DNA from: Ananas comosus
Taxonomy: Eukaryota; Streptophyta; Magnoliopsida; Poales; Bromeliaceae
Direction of reading: 5' to 3'
DNA: 64,000 nt
NCBI RefSeq assembly: GCF_001540865.1
Contig: NC_033622.1
Span: 4,417,394-4,481,393, forward strand
The translations under genes and the position numbers were made by a program. This document shows, in pieces, positions 12,626 to 24,315 of this stretch (position 1 is its first letter; the number at the start of each line of letters is the position of its first letter). Under the pieces are notes generated by a model, which saw nothing but the letters and a program-made list of their open reading frames with translations, was not told where the DNA came from and made no database searches.

Positions 12626-12732
12626 TGGATTTAGAGGTGGTCTCTAAAAATTGTCTCTAACATAATAGCAGAGAGATAGTTATAGAAACTGCCTTTCCAG
12701 AACCGCCTCTACGACCGCTTTTTCTTGTAGTG
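12626..12732. mobile_element. CACTA (En/Spm-type) terminus
   Basis: The sequence ends in TTTTCTTGTAGTG at 12732, the reverse complement of the CACTACAAGAAAA terminus of plant CACTA transposons. Just inside are subterminal short repeats of the usual kind: AGAGGTGGTCTCTAAAAATTG (12632) and its loose complement ACCGCCTCTACGACCGC (12702). The other terminus was not found between 11,018 and 12,600, so element length is unknown; 11,831-12,625 may be its interior. Confidence 0.6.
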
Positions 12733-13220
12733 TACTACTGGGTGCTCACAACCATAACCCAATCTTATTGACCGACTCAAGAGTCCAGTCAAACTTGTGC
12801 CCACCTACTGCCACGATACAAATTTTGTAGATGACCCGTTAATATGTAGATTGCCCACCAAGGCTGCTGCAACATCAACGCTATAACTAGATTTTGGAGC
12901 AGCACTCGAGAAGCGCGACCTAACCGAATATACAACATGCTGTTGAGCTCAAATACGGCTCATGCATACTGTAATCAATGCAGATAATCATCTAGATCAT
13001 AACTCGGCACAATTCGGAGTGTAACCGAATGATCCGGAACAACTACATCATCATATGGAAAATAAATCACTAGCCAATCTACCAACTTTTATACTAACTA
13101 TTACCGCCGATCAGCATGGGGATAAAATCATTTTACACTATCCTGAATCATCCCTACCCACTAAGCTAGATAAAAGCATGCAAAAAATAAATGTTAACAC
13201 TAATGTGCAACAACAAAAAC
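12733..13220. other. Unassigned spacer
   Basis: Starts at the putative CACTA 3-bp duplication (TAC). No gene, repeat boundary or RNA recognised. Confidence 0.5.
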
Positions 13221-13680
13221 AATAAGATTGCATAGTGCAGATCTATTTGCATGTGATTTGGTTTAGAACTCATAATTCATTTGCTATGTACTAGGAATAA
13301 AATCTTAGAAGTACTATGCAATAGAAAGCAAGAATTACTCATACTATCTTGCTAAATTCATATTCCAATAATCCAAAACACAAAACATATAAAATGAATA
13401 GAAATAATGAGGATTTCGTCATTTCTAATTTTAACCCACCTCTACAAAAATAATAGGACTGCATAGTGTAGATCTATTTGCATGTGATCGGGTTTAAAAC
13501 TCATAATTCATCTACTATATATTAGGAGTAAAATCTGAGAAGTACTATGCAATAGAAAGCAAGAATTACTCATACTATTTTGCTAAATTCATATTCCAAT
13601 AATCCAAAGCACAAAACATGTAGAATGAATAAAAATAATGAGGATTTCGTCATTTTTAGTAATTTTAACCCACCTCTACT
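13221..13680. repeat. 231-bp tandem duplication (two units)
   Basis: Unit 1 (13221-13451) and unit 2 (13452-about 13680) align almost base for base (shared GCATAGTG-AGATCTATTTGC, AAGTACTATGCAATAGAAAG, AACCCACCTCTAC). They differ by scattered substitutions and a few small indels. Confidence 0.85.
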
Positions 13681-16083
13681 CGCAAATCCAACAACATGAA
13701 TGAATGAAGTCTCAATGCTACTTCACTGCTCCAAAGCCAGCCAAAAATTCACGAACAGTTTTCCAAAATCCAACAAGAAAAGCACAGCTATAAAAGAAAT
13801 AAAAATCTAACCAAAATCCAACGATACTCCGATTCGGTTCAAAAATTCCAAATTCGACCAACGTACAACTCAATCCGGCTAGGTAGATGTGGAACACAAG
13901 CTCTCCTCAATTCCAAAATCATGAGCAAAGCTCAATTTTGCACTTGGATGCGCCGTTGCGCTGTGATCCTGGAGCTTCAGCTACTGCTGCTATTGCTAAG
14001 CTACTGTTGGGTTCTCCAACTAGTAAGAAAAAGAGAGGAGAAAGAGAAGAAGAAGAGAAGCATAGAGAAGAGATAGTCTCTGTGGCTAGGAAATAGAAAA
14101 AAAGGGTCACATGTTATACCCATAGCATTTTACAAGAGAATGAAATTACCAAAGAGCCCTTAAGGAAAATATAAAATAACTTACTATTGTCATGGAGCTT
14201 TTCAGGCCCGAGAAATATTGGACTTCCGAGCCACAAAATAATTGGACTTCCCAACATTTGGATCCGCTGTATACCACAAGAAAACAGCTCGTGGGTGCCC
14301 ATAGAGAGGGTTCGAAATCACCGAACCAACGTCAGATTGTTTTCATGCGTTCGGACCATGCGTCCAAATCCAGGATGACTCGCTGCACACGTGTTGATCC
14401 AAGGGTCACTTCTCACCAATTGAGATTCAAGATGCTACAGTAACAATGGGCCTCTAGGAAGGTAGGGTTCGAAATTGCTATAGTGTTTCCGAGTGTCCAA
14501 AATTATCTTCCGGGTGCCTGAAATTGCCTGGAACTTTAGTTCCAGCAGTTTTCGACGTTTCGAGTCCATTTCGCATTAAAAAAGCTCCCGCTCAGCCGGA
14601 CACTCTATAGATTTGTCGATAAACTCCCTCCACTATACTCAAACCCAGCTACTAAGCTTCAGTACATTACATACTTCTTGCTTTTTTTTTCCTCTTTACT
14701 TTTAAAGATAGTAGGCAATGGAATGTTATTTTCAAATGTATTTCTGCTTCTTTCTTCAAAATTTTACTTTCCTTTTGCTCCACTTACCAACATAATATAA
14801 GAGTGTTCTTAGGTTTTACTTCACATAAATCTCTTCTGCTATATTTTATATTGCACTACTCGACCACTTTCTTCTTTGATTATGGATTCGTCCACTGCAA
14901 ATTATAAAATTGTGCAATTATTTCTAGATATTTTTCACCATTAATTCTTTTCTTGTATCTCTGCTTATCATATCGCTTAGTGAACTCTCTTACATTAGAC
15001 TACTTCACAAAATAACCAAAAAACTCTAGATGAAGATGCCTTAATGTGAACACAATTGTCAAAGTTGAAATCGATGTTGCAAATTTTATGATATTTGAAA
15101 GATTAGCTTAAGATTCGATTTGTGTCTCACCTCAAAATCTTACAATTGTTGTTAATTTGGATAAATTTACTCTTCCTCTATCATTAGAATATTTCTTTAT
15201 CATATGTATATTTTTCAAGTTATTCCTAACTTGTAGAGATTTTGTGCGAATATCCCTATTTTTAAAGTAACTAGATTATTTTTGCTAAACTCTGGTGCAA
15301 AAAGAAAACGGTGGGTGTAAAAAAATATAGTAACCAAAGTTGAAGAACAAGTTCTTTTATCTTCTAGTTAAAAAAATTAAAGAAAAAGTTCTTTTATCTC
15401 TTAGTGGAAAATAGTTTCAGAAAGATTTATTCGAAAACTATCTCCATGTTTAGTTTATAAATTCAATAGTCGTGATAGTAACATATAGCCTATTCAAAAT
15501 ATATATCCTTGTGGTCATATTTAATATCTTTTTATACTAAACTATAACTTAATATAATTTGCACTTGAAGTAATTCCATTAATAAGTAATATAAATAAAA
15601 AAACACACATGAAAAAAAAATATAAAGCCAAAAATTAATTTCAACCAATATAAAAATAAATAAAAAAACCATATTATATAATCATACGCATCATTCAAGA
15701 GCAACTTGAATTTCAATTTAGAAACTTATTTATAAGAACCCTCCACTAGTACATACTAATTTTTGCTATTTGAATTTTAGTTCAACCCAAATGTAAAGAG
15801 GCCTAAGCTAGTAGATAAAATTTTAGGGTTCTATTTCATTCAAAAAAAAAATGATAATTTTTTATATTAATTGTAGTCCACCATTCTTGCATTTCCAAAA
15901 TTGAAATTTGCATACTTAAATGTTTATTTATTTATTTTGCAAACTCTCATTTTGATTCTGAAACTGAGGTAAATAAATATAGAGCATTATTGGAATCAAT
16001 CGCCAATTCGGATTCAACTTGGATCGATAGGGAGGTCAACCTATTATTAGAGATTTAGAGAGTAGAGATCATGCTCACGCATC
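13681..16083. other. Unassigned, partly LTR-like then AT-rich
   Basis: The stretch 13860-14110 read on the minus strand has a CT-rich, leader-like run (CTCTTCTTCTTCTCTTTCTC) as in LTR promoters here, but no boundaries were found. From 14640 the sequence is AT-rich with many stops in all frames. No gene seen. Confidence 0.45.
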
Positions 16084-16294
16084 GACATCGGGCCATTAGA
16101 TGTGACAGTCCCATCTCTGATTTACTCTCCTTTGACATCGAGCCATCAGGTGTTACGATCTCTATCTCCCATCGGTCTCCTTCAACATCAGGCCATCAGG
16201 TGTGAGTTTCTATCTCCTATTCGGTCTTCGTTGACATTGGGCGCTATAAGCTACGATGGTCGCTTTCTTCCATTCAGGCTCCTTCAGCATCTTA
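16084..16294. repeat. 50-bp tandem repeat, about four and a half units
   Basis: Units begin at about 16084, 16134, 16184, 16233 and 16285 with the consensus GACATCGGGCCATCAGGTGT, spacing 49-52 bases. The fifth unit is cut by the hAT-like insertion (target duplication GCATCTTA at 16287-16294) and resumes at 18580. Confidence 0.75.
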
Positions 16295-17485
16295 TAGGGG
16301 TGGAAACCAGCCGAACTCAAGCGAGCTTACCTCGGCTCAAATTCGGCTTGAAATTAATTTCGAGCCTAAATTTAAGCTCAAGCTTGGATTGAAATTAATT
16401 CGAGCCGAGCTCGAGCGAGCCTAATTTCAAGTCGAGCGAGGTCGAGCCCTAAACGAGCCGCTTGAAATTCTCAACATTATATGATCAATAGTTTAATTTG
16501 TATAGAACATTATCTATAATTTGATACAAAAATATGTCTAATAGTTCAAAGTACAAAATAATTATATGAAATATAGTATTATAATATGAAAAACATAATT
16601 AATTTATGAGTTGAATATCCTACTTTTCAACTCTCATGTCTTTTTTCTTCCGCTTTCCAATCTCTATAATTATTCATATTTCATTTATGACAGTCAAAAA
16701 TAAATTAAATTATTATAGGATAATATTGGATTAAATATTCATCATATAATACTAAAATAAAATTTATACTGATAATAATTTTCTTTAAAATGTTCCTGTA
16801 ATATTTTCCTCCAAGTAATACACATTATTAGCAGATAGTAGCAACGAGGAACTATGATTGTTACTTGGTAACTTAGAGGCTTCGGCTTGAGGCCACTTAG
16901 GGTAGAGACAGAGAAAGAAAAGAGAAACATTTGAAATTTAGAGCTCGTGAAAGATAAGAGAAAGAAAGGAAAAATTATAAATTCTAGTATAAATTTTGTC
17001 CTTTTATTGGTCATTGGGTTTGTTTTTATGGGCCAACAAATTGGCTAATTTTAACTAAACTCAGATTATTCACTCAGCCTATATATAATATAAATATACT
17101 TATACTTTCTATATTTTTTAATATTATATTATAAGTATTATAGAGAGAGAGCAAAGAAGAGAGTCCAGCTATGGTTGTAAAAGCCCAAGCACTTTGGTTT
17201 TTCGCTTGTAAAAGCACCGAAGCATTGTGTGCTTGTAAGTTTTTACCGGTAATTTACCTCTAGCGGATGCATTTTCAGCGCATTAGATTATAGCCATTTA
17301 AACACCAACTAATCACCCATCAACCTACTGGGGCCCACATCTTCTACCACATTTTCTTAATCCATGGCTAAAAATCTACAAGTACCCAATGTCTTAGTAC
17401 TTTTAAAGCATAGGAGTTTAAAATTCTATATATATATATATATAATTACTAATAAATAGATGAGCAGAGAGAGAGAGAGAGAGAA

Positions 17486-18053
17486 TTAGGCCTACTATAT
17501 GACTATCGTATCTGAGCTCTGGTACTATGTTGTTTGTTTCGATGTTAGGGCGTTCAAATCACGATCCACATTGGTTAAGATGATCTAGGGTATATGAATT
17601 TCTTAGGATACTAATTTTAGTTTTTTTCGATATGTTATACGTTAATTTTAATATAATTATAATAAAGATGGAGGACGGTGGAAATTGAATATTTTAAAAT
17701 TTGAAGCAGCCAATAAGAACTTTTAAATTCAAGATAAGAAAATGTTACCACTTTACTCTATATCGTTTACAAGATATTTTCTATCAAAAATTGAAGAAAT
17801 TTAAAGAATTTGATTCGTAATCGTTAATGCCAAACTCGTCATAATTTATAAGCCATTGAAAATTGACAATTTTGCAATAATATAATAGAATATAAGTAAA
17901 CTATGTGAAAAATATAAATTTTATTTCTAGAAATTCATTAAATACTTAGATCAGTTTTAACGTGTGGATGGTTGATTTGAACGCCTAAGACTGAAAACAA
18001 CCACTATAGCACCAGAGCTTGGTACTAATACGATAGTATAGTGCCCTAGCTCT
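17486..18053. mobile_element. MITE in TA tract (1)
   Basis: Long imperfect terminal inverted repeats: the left starts TAGGCCTACTATATGACTATCGTAT, and the right, inverted, starts AGAGCTAGGGCACTATACTATC. The pairing continues through GAGCTCTGGTACTA and GGCGTTCAAATCA. It is preceded by (TA)n and (GA)n and followed by (TA)n. No coding potential. Confidence 0.6.
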
Positions 18054-18102
18054 ATATATATAATATATATAATATTATAACCTACATATTACCCCATATT
18101 AT

Positions 18103-18131
<29 letters not shown>

Positions 18132-18133
<2 letters not shown>

Positions 18134-18390
18134 GTGTAGAACTACTATGCTATCGAAAATATAGAGGATTTGATGTTTTTGAATTTTTGACCCTTTGATT
18201 AAAAATTATATGGTTTGAATGATTGCGGTCTCCTCTAGGATTAAATAATACTCTTAGAATTGAGTGGTCCCTACAAGGTAATAATAATATTAATTCAAAG
18301 ATAAGAAACGATTAAAGGGATTGATCTAAGAATCAAAAAATCGAAAGCACCAGATCTCTATACTTTCGATAGTGTAGTAGCTCTACTATA
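18132..18390. mobile_element. MITE in TA tract (2)
   Basis: Inverted terminal repeats of roughly 60 bases (left TAGTGTAGAACTACTATG, right inverted TAGTAGAGCTACTACACTAT, both followed by CTATCGAAA-TATAGAG). It directly follows an (AT)n tract. Its other copy lies in the inverted arm near 34030-34300. Confidence 0.6.
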
Positions 18391-19500
18391 GATAAATATA
18401 TTCGAGCTTTTCGAGCTTTTCGAGTCTAATTCGAACGAGCCGAGTAATACTCAAGCTCGGCTTGAAATGAATTTCGAGCTTTTTTTTTGTTCAAGCTTGG
18501 CTCATTTAATTTCGAGTCGAGCTCGAGCTCGCCAAATATCGAGTCGAACGCGAGCCGGCTCGCTCATTTGCCAGCCCTAGCATCTTAGTCGCTTCCACCA
18601 TCAATGTGCGTATGCATTTTACTTGCATATATTCTTGACATCATGCCTCGCCATCATTACAGCACTTAGCAGCATCTACACCGGCCTTTCAAGAGGGTGA
18701 CCGACTCGTGCCACACGAAACCCAGAAGATTCCTGAGTATTGTGAGGGTATCATTATCGAGATTCTCGAGCAGATGGTAGACATTAAGCCACCTGATGAC
18801 ATACTTGCTATAAAACTAGATGTTGATTGTGGATGTGGAGGTGGACGTGGTTATAGCCTGACGTGGAGAGAGAGGAAGAGCTGCAAGAATTTAATATAAT
18901 ATATTTATTATAGATATTTATATTATTTTTTGATCGAACGCGTTATATTTTGTATTATAACATGTAAAATTTTTTATAATCATTTTTTTGTTGATATTCT
19001 TCCAAAAAGTTTTCTTGTTGAAAATCTGGTGTTGTTGGAATTGATATTCTTCTCAAAAGTCTCGTATTGTTGAAAATCTATATTATCGAAATTTTGTTTG
19101 TTGTGAAATTTGTTATTGTTGAAATTTTGTTGAAAGGTGGAAACAAATAATAACGGTGAGATTCACTATTACGAAAACAGTAAATAATTCGTCATTTTTC
19201 ATTTAATCCCCACCAGCATGGAATACACTTGCAAGTGGTGAATGATTCACTGCTTTCTGCACTTTTGTCGTCTGTGGTGCTAACTTGGTAAGAAAAAAGC
19301 TATTTGGCCAAAAAAATAATATAAATTAAAGGGGCGATTGCTTATATACCCATGAAAAGTTCCCGACTTTCTGATTTTCCCCTCTTAGAAGACTAATATT
19401 GAAAATATCCTTTTTACGTTCCAACCTATTTCAAATATACCCCTAAAGTTAAAATCTGTTAATGAACTCTGTTATCTGTATAAAATTACTATTTTTGCCC

Positions 19501-19710
19501 TTTCAAATACACCTTTCCACCATCACCGACTTTTCTTATTTGCCTAGGGTACAAAAATTATTTTAACTTTTGGTCTTTTCAAATATACCCCTCTACCATC
19601 ACCAATATTTCTTATTTGCCTAAGTCAGGGGGCACAAAAAGTATTTTGACTTTCGGTCTTTTCAAATAAACCCTTCTACCATCACCAATATTTCTTATTT
19701 GCCCTTAAGT
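19501..19710. repeat. Degenerate tandem repeat, three units of about 80 bp
   Basis: Three successive copies of TTTTCAAATA-ACCC-TCTACCATCACC followed by TTTCTTATTTGCC, starting near 19501, 19576 and 19659. Confidence 0.65.
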
Positions 19711-19804
19711 TAAGGGCAAAATTAGCATTTTAACTTTTTTTAACTGTGGTAGATATTTAACTCATGTTTAATCCAAGTTAACTTAAACGGATGATAACTG
19801 TAGA

Positions 19805-19990
19805 TAGGGGTGGAACAGGGCTGGGCTTGGGTCGGGTAATACTATGCCCAAGCCCGGCCCAAAAAAAAATGTCGGGCTTCGGGTCGGGCTTTTACCTATT
19901 TTTTAAAAAAAATTAAGGCCCGGCCCAAGCCCAAGCCCAATCCCCAGTACCCATCGGGCTTTGCGAAGGCCCATTCTATACATTTATCAT
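19805..19990. mobile_element. hAT-type MITE fragment rich in GGGCT/AGCCC
   Basis: It begins TAGGGGTGGAACAGGGC, the same kind of start as the hAT-like terminus at 16295. It is full of GGGCTTGGGTCGGGC / GGCCCAAGCCC motifs that fold on themselves. Related copies are at about 32300-32490 (in the inverted arm) and 35030-35190 (inverse orientation). Right end not resolved. Confidence 0.45.
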
Positions 19991-20442
19991 ATAATACATA
20001 AATACTTTTATTGTATAAAATTAAAATAAAATACTTATTTTTATTGGGATTTGATCACATAAACGAAATGAGTATCTAATATCAAATATAATACCATTTG
20101 TCTACCAATAATTATCCACTTATGTTAGGATAGGAACTTTTCACGTAAGGGTAGAAATATAGAACGTTTAATTAATTAGAGCATATGTGATTTTTAAAAG
20201 GAGAATTGTGGTATTTTAAAATTTTAAAATTATCCTTATGTACATAGAACGTCTAATTAATTTTTAAAAAAATTTTAAAATAAAATATTTTTATTAAGTG
20301 TTATGTACATAACTAATTAGCTATATATAATAATGTACCATATATTTATTCATGAATATGTATAATTAGTTAATTATATATAATAATACTATTTAATATA
20401 TCTTAATATGGAAGTAAATATTTTGTTAAGGTATAACATATC

Positions 20443-20445
<3 letters not shown>

Positions 20446-20499
<54 letters not shown>
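20446..20499. repeat. (AT)n microsatellite
   Basis: 27 uninterrupted AT dinucleotides about 190 bases before the first certain G6PD coding frame. It also marks the inner end of the inverted duplication. Confidence 0.95.
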
Positions 20500-20502
<3 letters not shown>

Positions 20503-20691
20503 AAACGCTCTTCTTACTAAACTCCTAAGCAATTTGTTAGCAAGGGTTTATACTTTGAATGCAAACGATTCAAAAGTGAATTCCCCCTTCGTCGCGAGAA
20601 TGATGAATTTACTCTCTACGGTCGCCGTGGTTTGCGATCTACGAGTGTTCATCAATATATCTGGGCACTTATACTTCCTGAATATATGTAG

Positions 20692-23600
20692 GTTGCAGCA
20701 GTAAATGTTATCAGTGGATCTGCTACCGATTTTAGGCCCCAAGTTTGTCGAGGACTGAAGCGTTGGATACTGAGAAAGCTGAGACATCCGAAAGCCGTAA
20801 GAAGGCACGGATGGCAGATCCCCTGGAAGCTACAAGTTCAAGGTGAAGTCAGACTTCCCTCTTTCTTGAAAACTGCATTGCTGCTATACATTCTATTTCT
20901 GTCAGAAACAAACACTAAGATTTGGAGAGAGAGAGAGAGAGAGAGAAGAGGAGGAAGCGATGATGCAATGCTGTGGTATGGAAGAATCCGTGCATATGAC
21001 TACGGCATTCTCATTCTTGTTGTTATTCATCTTTATATGATGATGTTTGTCGCTTCAGTTAATTAATCTGACCTATCTATCTGCTAGATGTAAGCTTGGT
21101 TGTTCGGAAATGTTTTGTCGAAGCGGCTGCTAAATTATTCATGTTTCTCATAGAGTAATGAGTCTTTTTTTGCTCATGTATGTTGCTATATTTGCAGATT
21201 CAGCAGGTGAAAGTGAAACTACACCACATAGTTCCCAAGCAACGGAAAGCTCGGACGATGTGCGTGGATTAAGCGCTTCTGACGGACCCTCATCTTTGCT
21301 AGAGACACGGTCGGTTATTGGATCAAATCAGGCTAGCGATGCACCATCTCTTTGCATCGCTGTTGTCGGGGCTACTGGCGAACTCGCGCGGAACAAGGTC
21401 TTTCCGGCATTATTTGCTCTGTACTACAGCGGGTTTCTTCCTGAGGTATTAATTTTGTCACCTTGTCATGATGTATGTAGCTATCATATGTCACCTCTTT
21501 CTCGTTCCTGTTTTGCAGAATGTCGGTATATTTGGATATTCTAGAAAGCATCTAACAGATGAGGACCTAAGATCCATGATAGCTGGCACTTTGACTTGTC
21601 GGGTTGATCACCAGTATAGTTCGTTCCTTTCTCGCAGTTTCATCCATGTATAAAGCTTACTCTTACGCTTATGCTAACACATGGCCACTAGCGTATTTTG
21701 TAACGAAGTTTCTGACAAAATTACATAGTTCTTTTGATAATTGTATGTATTAATGAAGGCCTCGATCAGCATTGGTAATCGGCTCTGACTTTTTTGTGCT
21801 TTAATTTGTTGGTTTTCGTAAACTTATGCCAATCAGAGAAAATATGTGTTAATTGAAACATAATTTCTGACAGTGAAAATTGTGGGGACAAGTTAGATGC
21901 ATTTCTTAGAAGAACCTATCACGTTGATGGGGGATATGACAATGCAGATGGGATGGTGAAGCTTAGCTCAAGAATGGAAAAGATAGAGGTGAGATTTGAG
22001 AAACTTAGTTCCAGAAACTTACGTTCGTCAAATTTTATCAATGTGCGAAAATTCCCTTCACAGAAGAGTTTCTTGGCTGCATAAATTGTCGTCGGCGTAT
22101 CTAAAACCTAGAATTTATGTTGTGCAGGGTGATCATGCAGCAAACAGAATATTTTACCTTGCAGTTCCCCAGGAAGCACTTCTTGATGTTGCATTGTCAC
22201 TCGCTGATAGAGCCCAAACAAAACGAGGCTGGAATAGGGTTATAATTGAGAAGCCATTTGGCTTTGATGAGTATTCTTCGTATCGGCTGACACAGACTCT
22301 GCTCTCGAAGTTTCAAGAAAACCAAATATATAGGTCCATTTCCATATCTGACCTGGCATTAGAAATGTTGTTTTGTCTGTTTAGGAAGAGAGTTGGAAAT
22401 CATTAATAGTTTCTTTTTTATTTTCATTGTGGTACTTCGGATTGCAGTATTTTTTAGTCTGTGCTAAACATGTACTGTTTAAATGATGTTTGCAGAATCG
22501 ATCATCTTCTGGGAAAGGACTTAATTGAAAATATCACTGTGTTGAGGTTTTCTAATTTGGTTTTCGAGCCTCTGTGGAGCCGAACCTACATACGCAATGT
22601 GCAAGTACTGTTTGCTCCTTTCAAGGGTGGCGTTGTGGCCATGTATATTTTACTCATCCTTTTCCGTTGCCCCTTTTTTATATACCTACTTTGGTGCAGG
22701 TGATCTTCTCTGAAGAATGTGGGATTGAAGCACGAGGAAGGTAATCACCGGGCGTTTATTAAATTTTGCATAGGAATCTTCCACCCATGCACTTAGTAAA
22801 TGCCAAGATATCCGCGCCTAAAGATGGGGGGGTGGGGTGGGGGGATTAAAAAAATCACCGTTCACCCAAATTCCTCGTTATTGTTGTTTCTTACTTAGAT
22901 ATACGAGAAGGTATGTTTTAGTACTTTTACATATGACACCCCCCCCTTTGGTAAAGTAAAAAATACTTGTACAGTTGTGTTGGCAATTTTTGCTAGATTG
23001 CATCTTGTTGTGCCACCCAGTTTTGGTGAGTTCGGAACATCATTTTTTTGTTACAGGTATTTCGGCCATTATGGGATTATTCGAGATATAGTTCACAGCC
23101 ATATACTTCAAACTATTGCACTGTTTGCTATGGAGCAGCCTGTAAGCCTTGATGGGGAAGATATCCGAAATGAAAAGGTAAATGCCTTCTCTAGTTCTCT
23201 TGTCTAATATTACAGAAAAAGCTATGCTAATCCTCAAATTTCTGATTTACACATCTACCTAGGCCAAGGTTCTACGATCAATTCGGAAGTTGGACCTTGA
23301 AGACGTTGTTCTTGGGCAACTTAAAGAAAGCTCAGACAAGGCCGATAACTATATGAACTCTTTAGCGCCCACATTCTTCGCTGCTGCTATGTATATCGAC
23401 AATGCACGCTGGGATGGTGTACCATTTTTGATCAAAACTGGGATGGGACTCATCAAACACAGGTAGGCGTGCTTACCTTACCTATGAATGTTTCTATGTA
23501 GTGGGTACTCATTCATATGTAATCTCTTCGAGCATTCAAATGCATGAAGGAGAGTGAAGAAGAACATGTTAGGAGCTTCTGTGGAGCAGGAGGTTTTAGA

Positions 23601-24315
23601 ATAAACTCTCTAAAAACTTTCGAACCTGATGCATTTAAGGAAGTTTGCAAATTTTCTTAGTTTCTTCTCAACATAATTCATTTGTAGCACCTATTTTTTT
23701 GTGGTAATTTAACTAGCCCTCTTGTCTATGCTTTGTTGATTTATTTCAAAATCTTGCACTTCTCTCTTATCCTTAATATAATACTTCTTAATACCTTTAG
23801 AGTTGAGATACGAATCCAGTTTCGTCATGTTCCTGGTATTCTCTACCGCGAGCGCTTTGGCTACAACTTAGATCTCGATACGAACGAATTAATTCTCCGT
23901 GATCAGCCTGAAGAAGCCATTCTCCTGAAAGTGAACAATAAGGTCCCAGGACTTGGACTTCAATTGGATGCGTCGGAACTGAACTTGCTCTACAGGGATA
24001 AGTATAAACCAAATTCCTCATCTCTAGGTGCTTTCTTGTTATAACAATGATGTAGCATCATTTTTGGGATTGTGTAGGTACAATGTGGAAGTGCCAGATT
24101 CATATGAACATCTTCTTTTGGATGTAATTGATGGAGACAATCATTTATTCATGCGGAGTGACGAGCTGGCGGCTGCGTGGAACATTTTAACTCCAACAAT
24201 TCGCGAGATCAATGAGAACAAAATAGCACCGGAGCTTTATGAACTTGGGGGTAGGGGACCTGTTGGGGCTTACTATCTTGGTGCTAAGCACGGAGTTCGC
24301 TGGGCCGATGATTAG
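20692..24315 (+). CDS. G6PD4: Plastid-type glucose-6-phosphate dehydrogenase, G6PD4-like
   Basis: The family catalyses NADP-dependent oxidation of glucose-6-phosphate, the entry step of the oxidative pentose phosphate pathway. Exons read with GT-AG introns and matching phases are 20692-20842 (5' end open), 21198-21445, 21519-21613, 21874-21988, 22128-22333, 22496-22604, 22700-22740, 23057-23177, 23263-23462, 23801-24001 and 24078-24315 (stop TAG). The nucleotide-binding motif is GATGELA (21368). EKPFG (22248), RIDHLLGK across 22332-22520 and the catalytic-His segment SHILQ (23097) are present. The substrate-binding lysine position of active enzymes (GKAL in human) reads GMGL (23440), the following Arg position reads His, and RIDHYLGK has Leu for Tyr. 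These changes and the C-terminal VRWADD place it in the G6PD4 class, described in Arabidopsis as divergent and possibly not catalytic. The N-terminal coding start is unresolved: a TAG precedes the open frame at 20689, so an upstream exon or a sequencing error is likely. Confidence 0.9.

Larger units (their letters stand above)
16295..18579. mobile_element. hAT-like non-autonomous element with 8-bp target duplication
   Basis: The termini are TAGGGGTGGAAAC (left) and, in inverted orientation, TAGGGCTGGCAAA (right). It is flanked by a perfect 8-bp duplication GCATCTTA (16287-16294, 18580-18587), the length expected for the hAT superfamily. Subterminal regions (16310-16460, 18410-18570) are packed with GAGC/GCTC repeats (GAGCTCGAGC-type). 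No transposase frame is visible. Two TA-flanked MITEs sit inside it (17486-18053 and 18132-18390). Part of it recurs inverted at 33777-34731. Confidence 0.8.
17703..20445. repeat. Left arm of a large inverted duplication
   Basis: This stretch, which includes the right part of the hAT-like element, its flanking duplication and downstream DNA, reappears in reverse complement at 31810-34731. Both end in a (TA)n tract on the side facing the G6PD gene. The left arm reads as ordinary plant sequence. It contains the GTGAATGATTCAC palindrome (19238-19250), three units of a degenerate 80-bp repeat, and a GGGTCGGGC-rich fragment. The 63-codon open frame at 18708 has no recognisable domain. Confidence 0.75.

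Noticed and set aside
18708..18899. Short acidic open frame
   Set aside because: 63 codons without a family signature; the mirrored copy at 33,460-33,690 does not keep the frame, though that arm is noisy.
20681..20698. An 11-base intron (GTAGGTTGCAG) to rescue the G6PD first frame
   Set aside because: Far below any plausible plant intron length; a sequence error or upstream exon is more likely.
20408..20704. Open frame with a run of alternating Tyr-Ile codons
   Set aside because: It is produced by the (AT)n microsatellite and does not join the G6PD frame.
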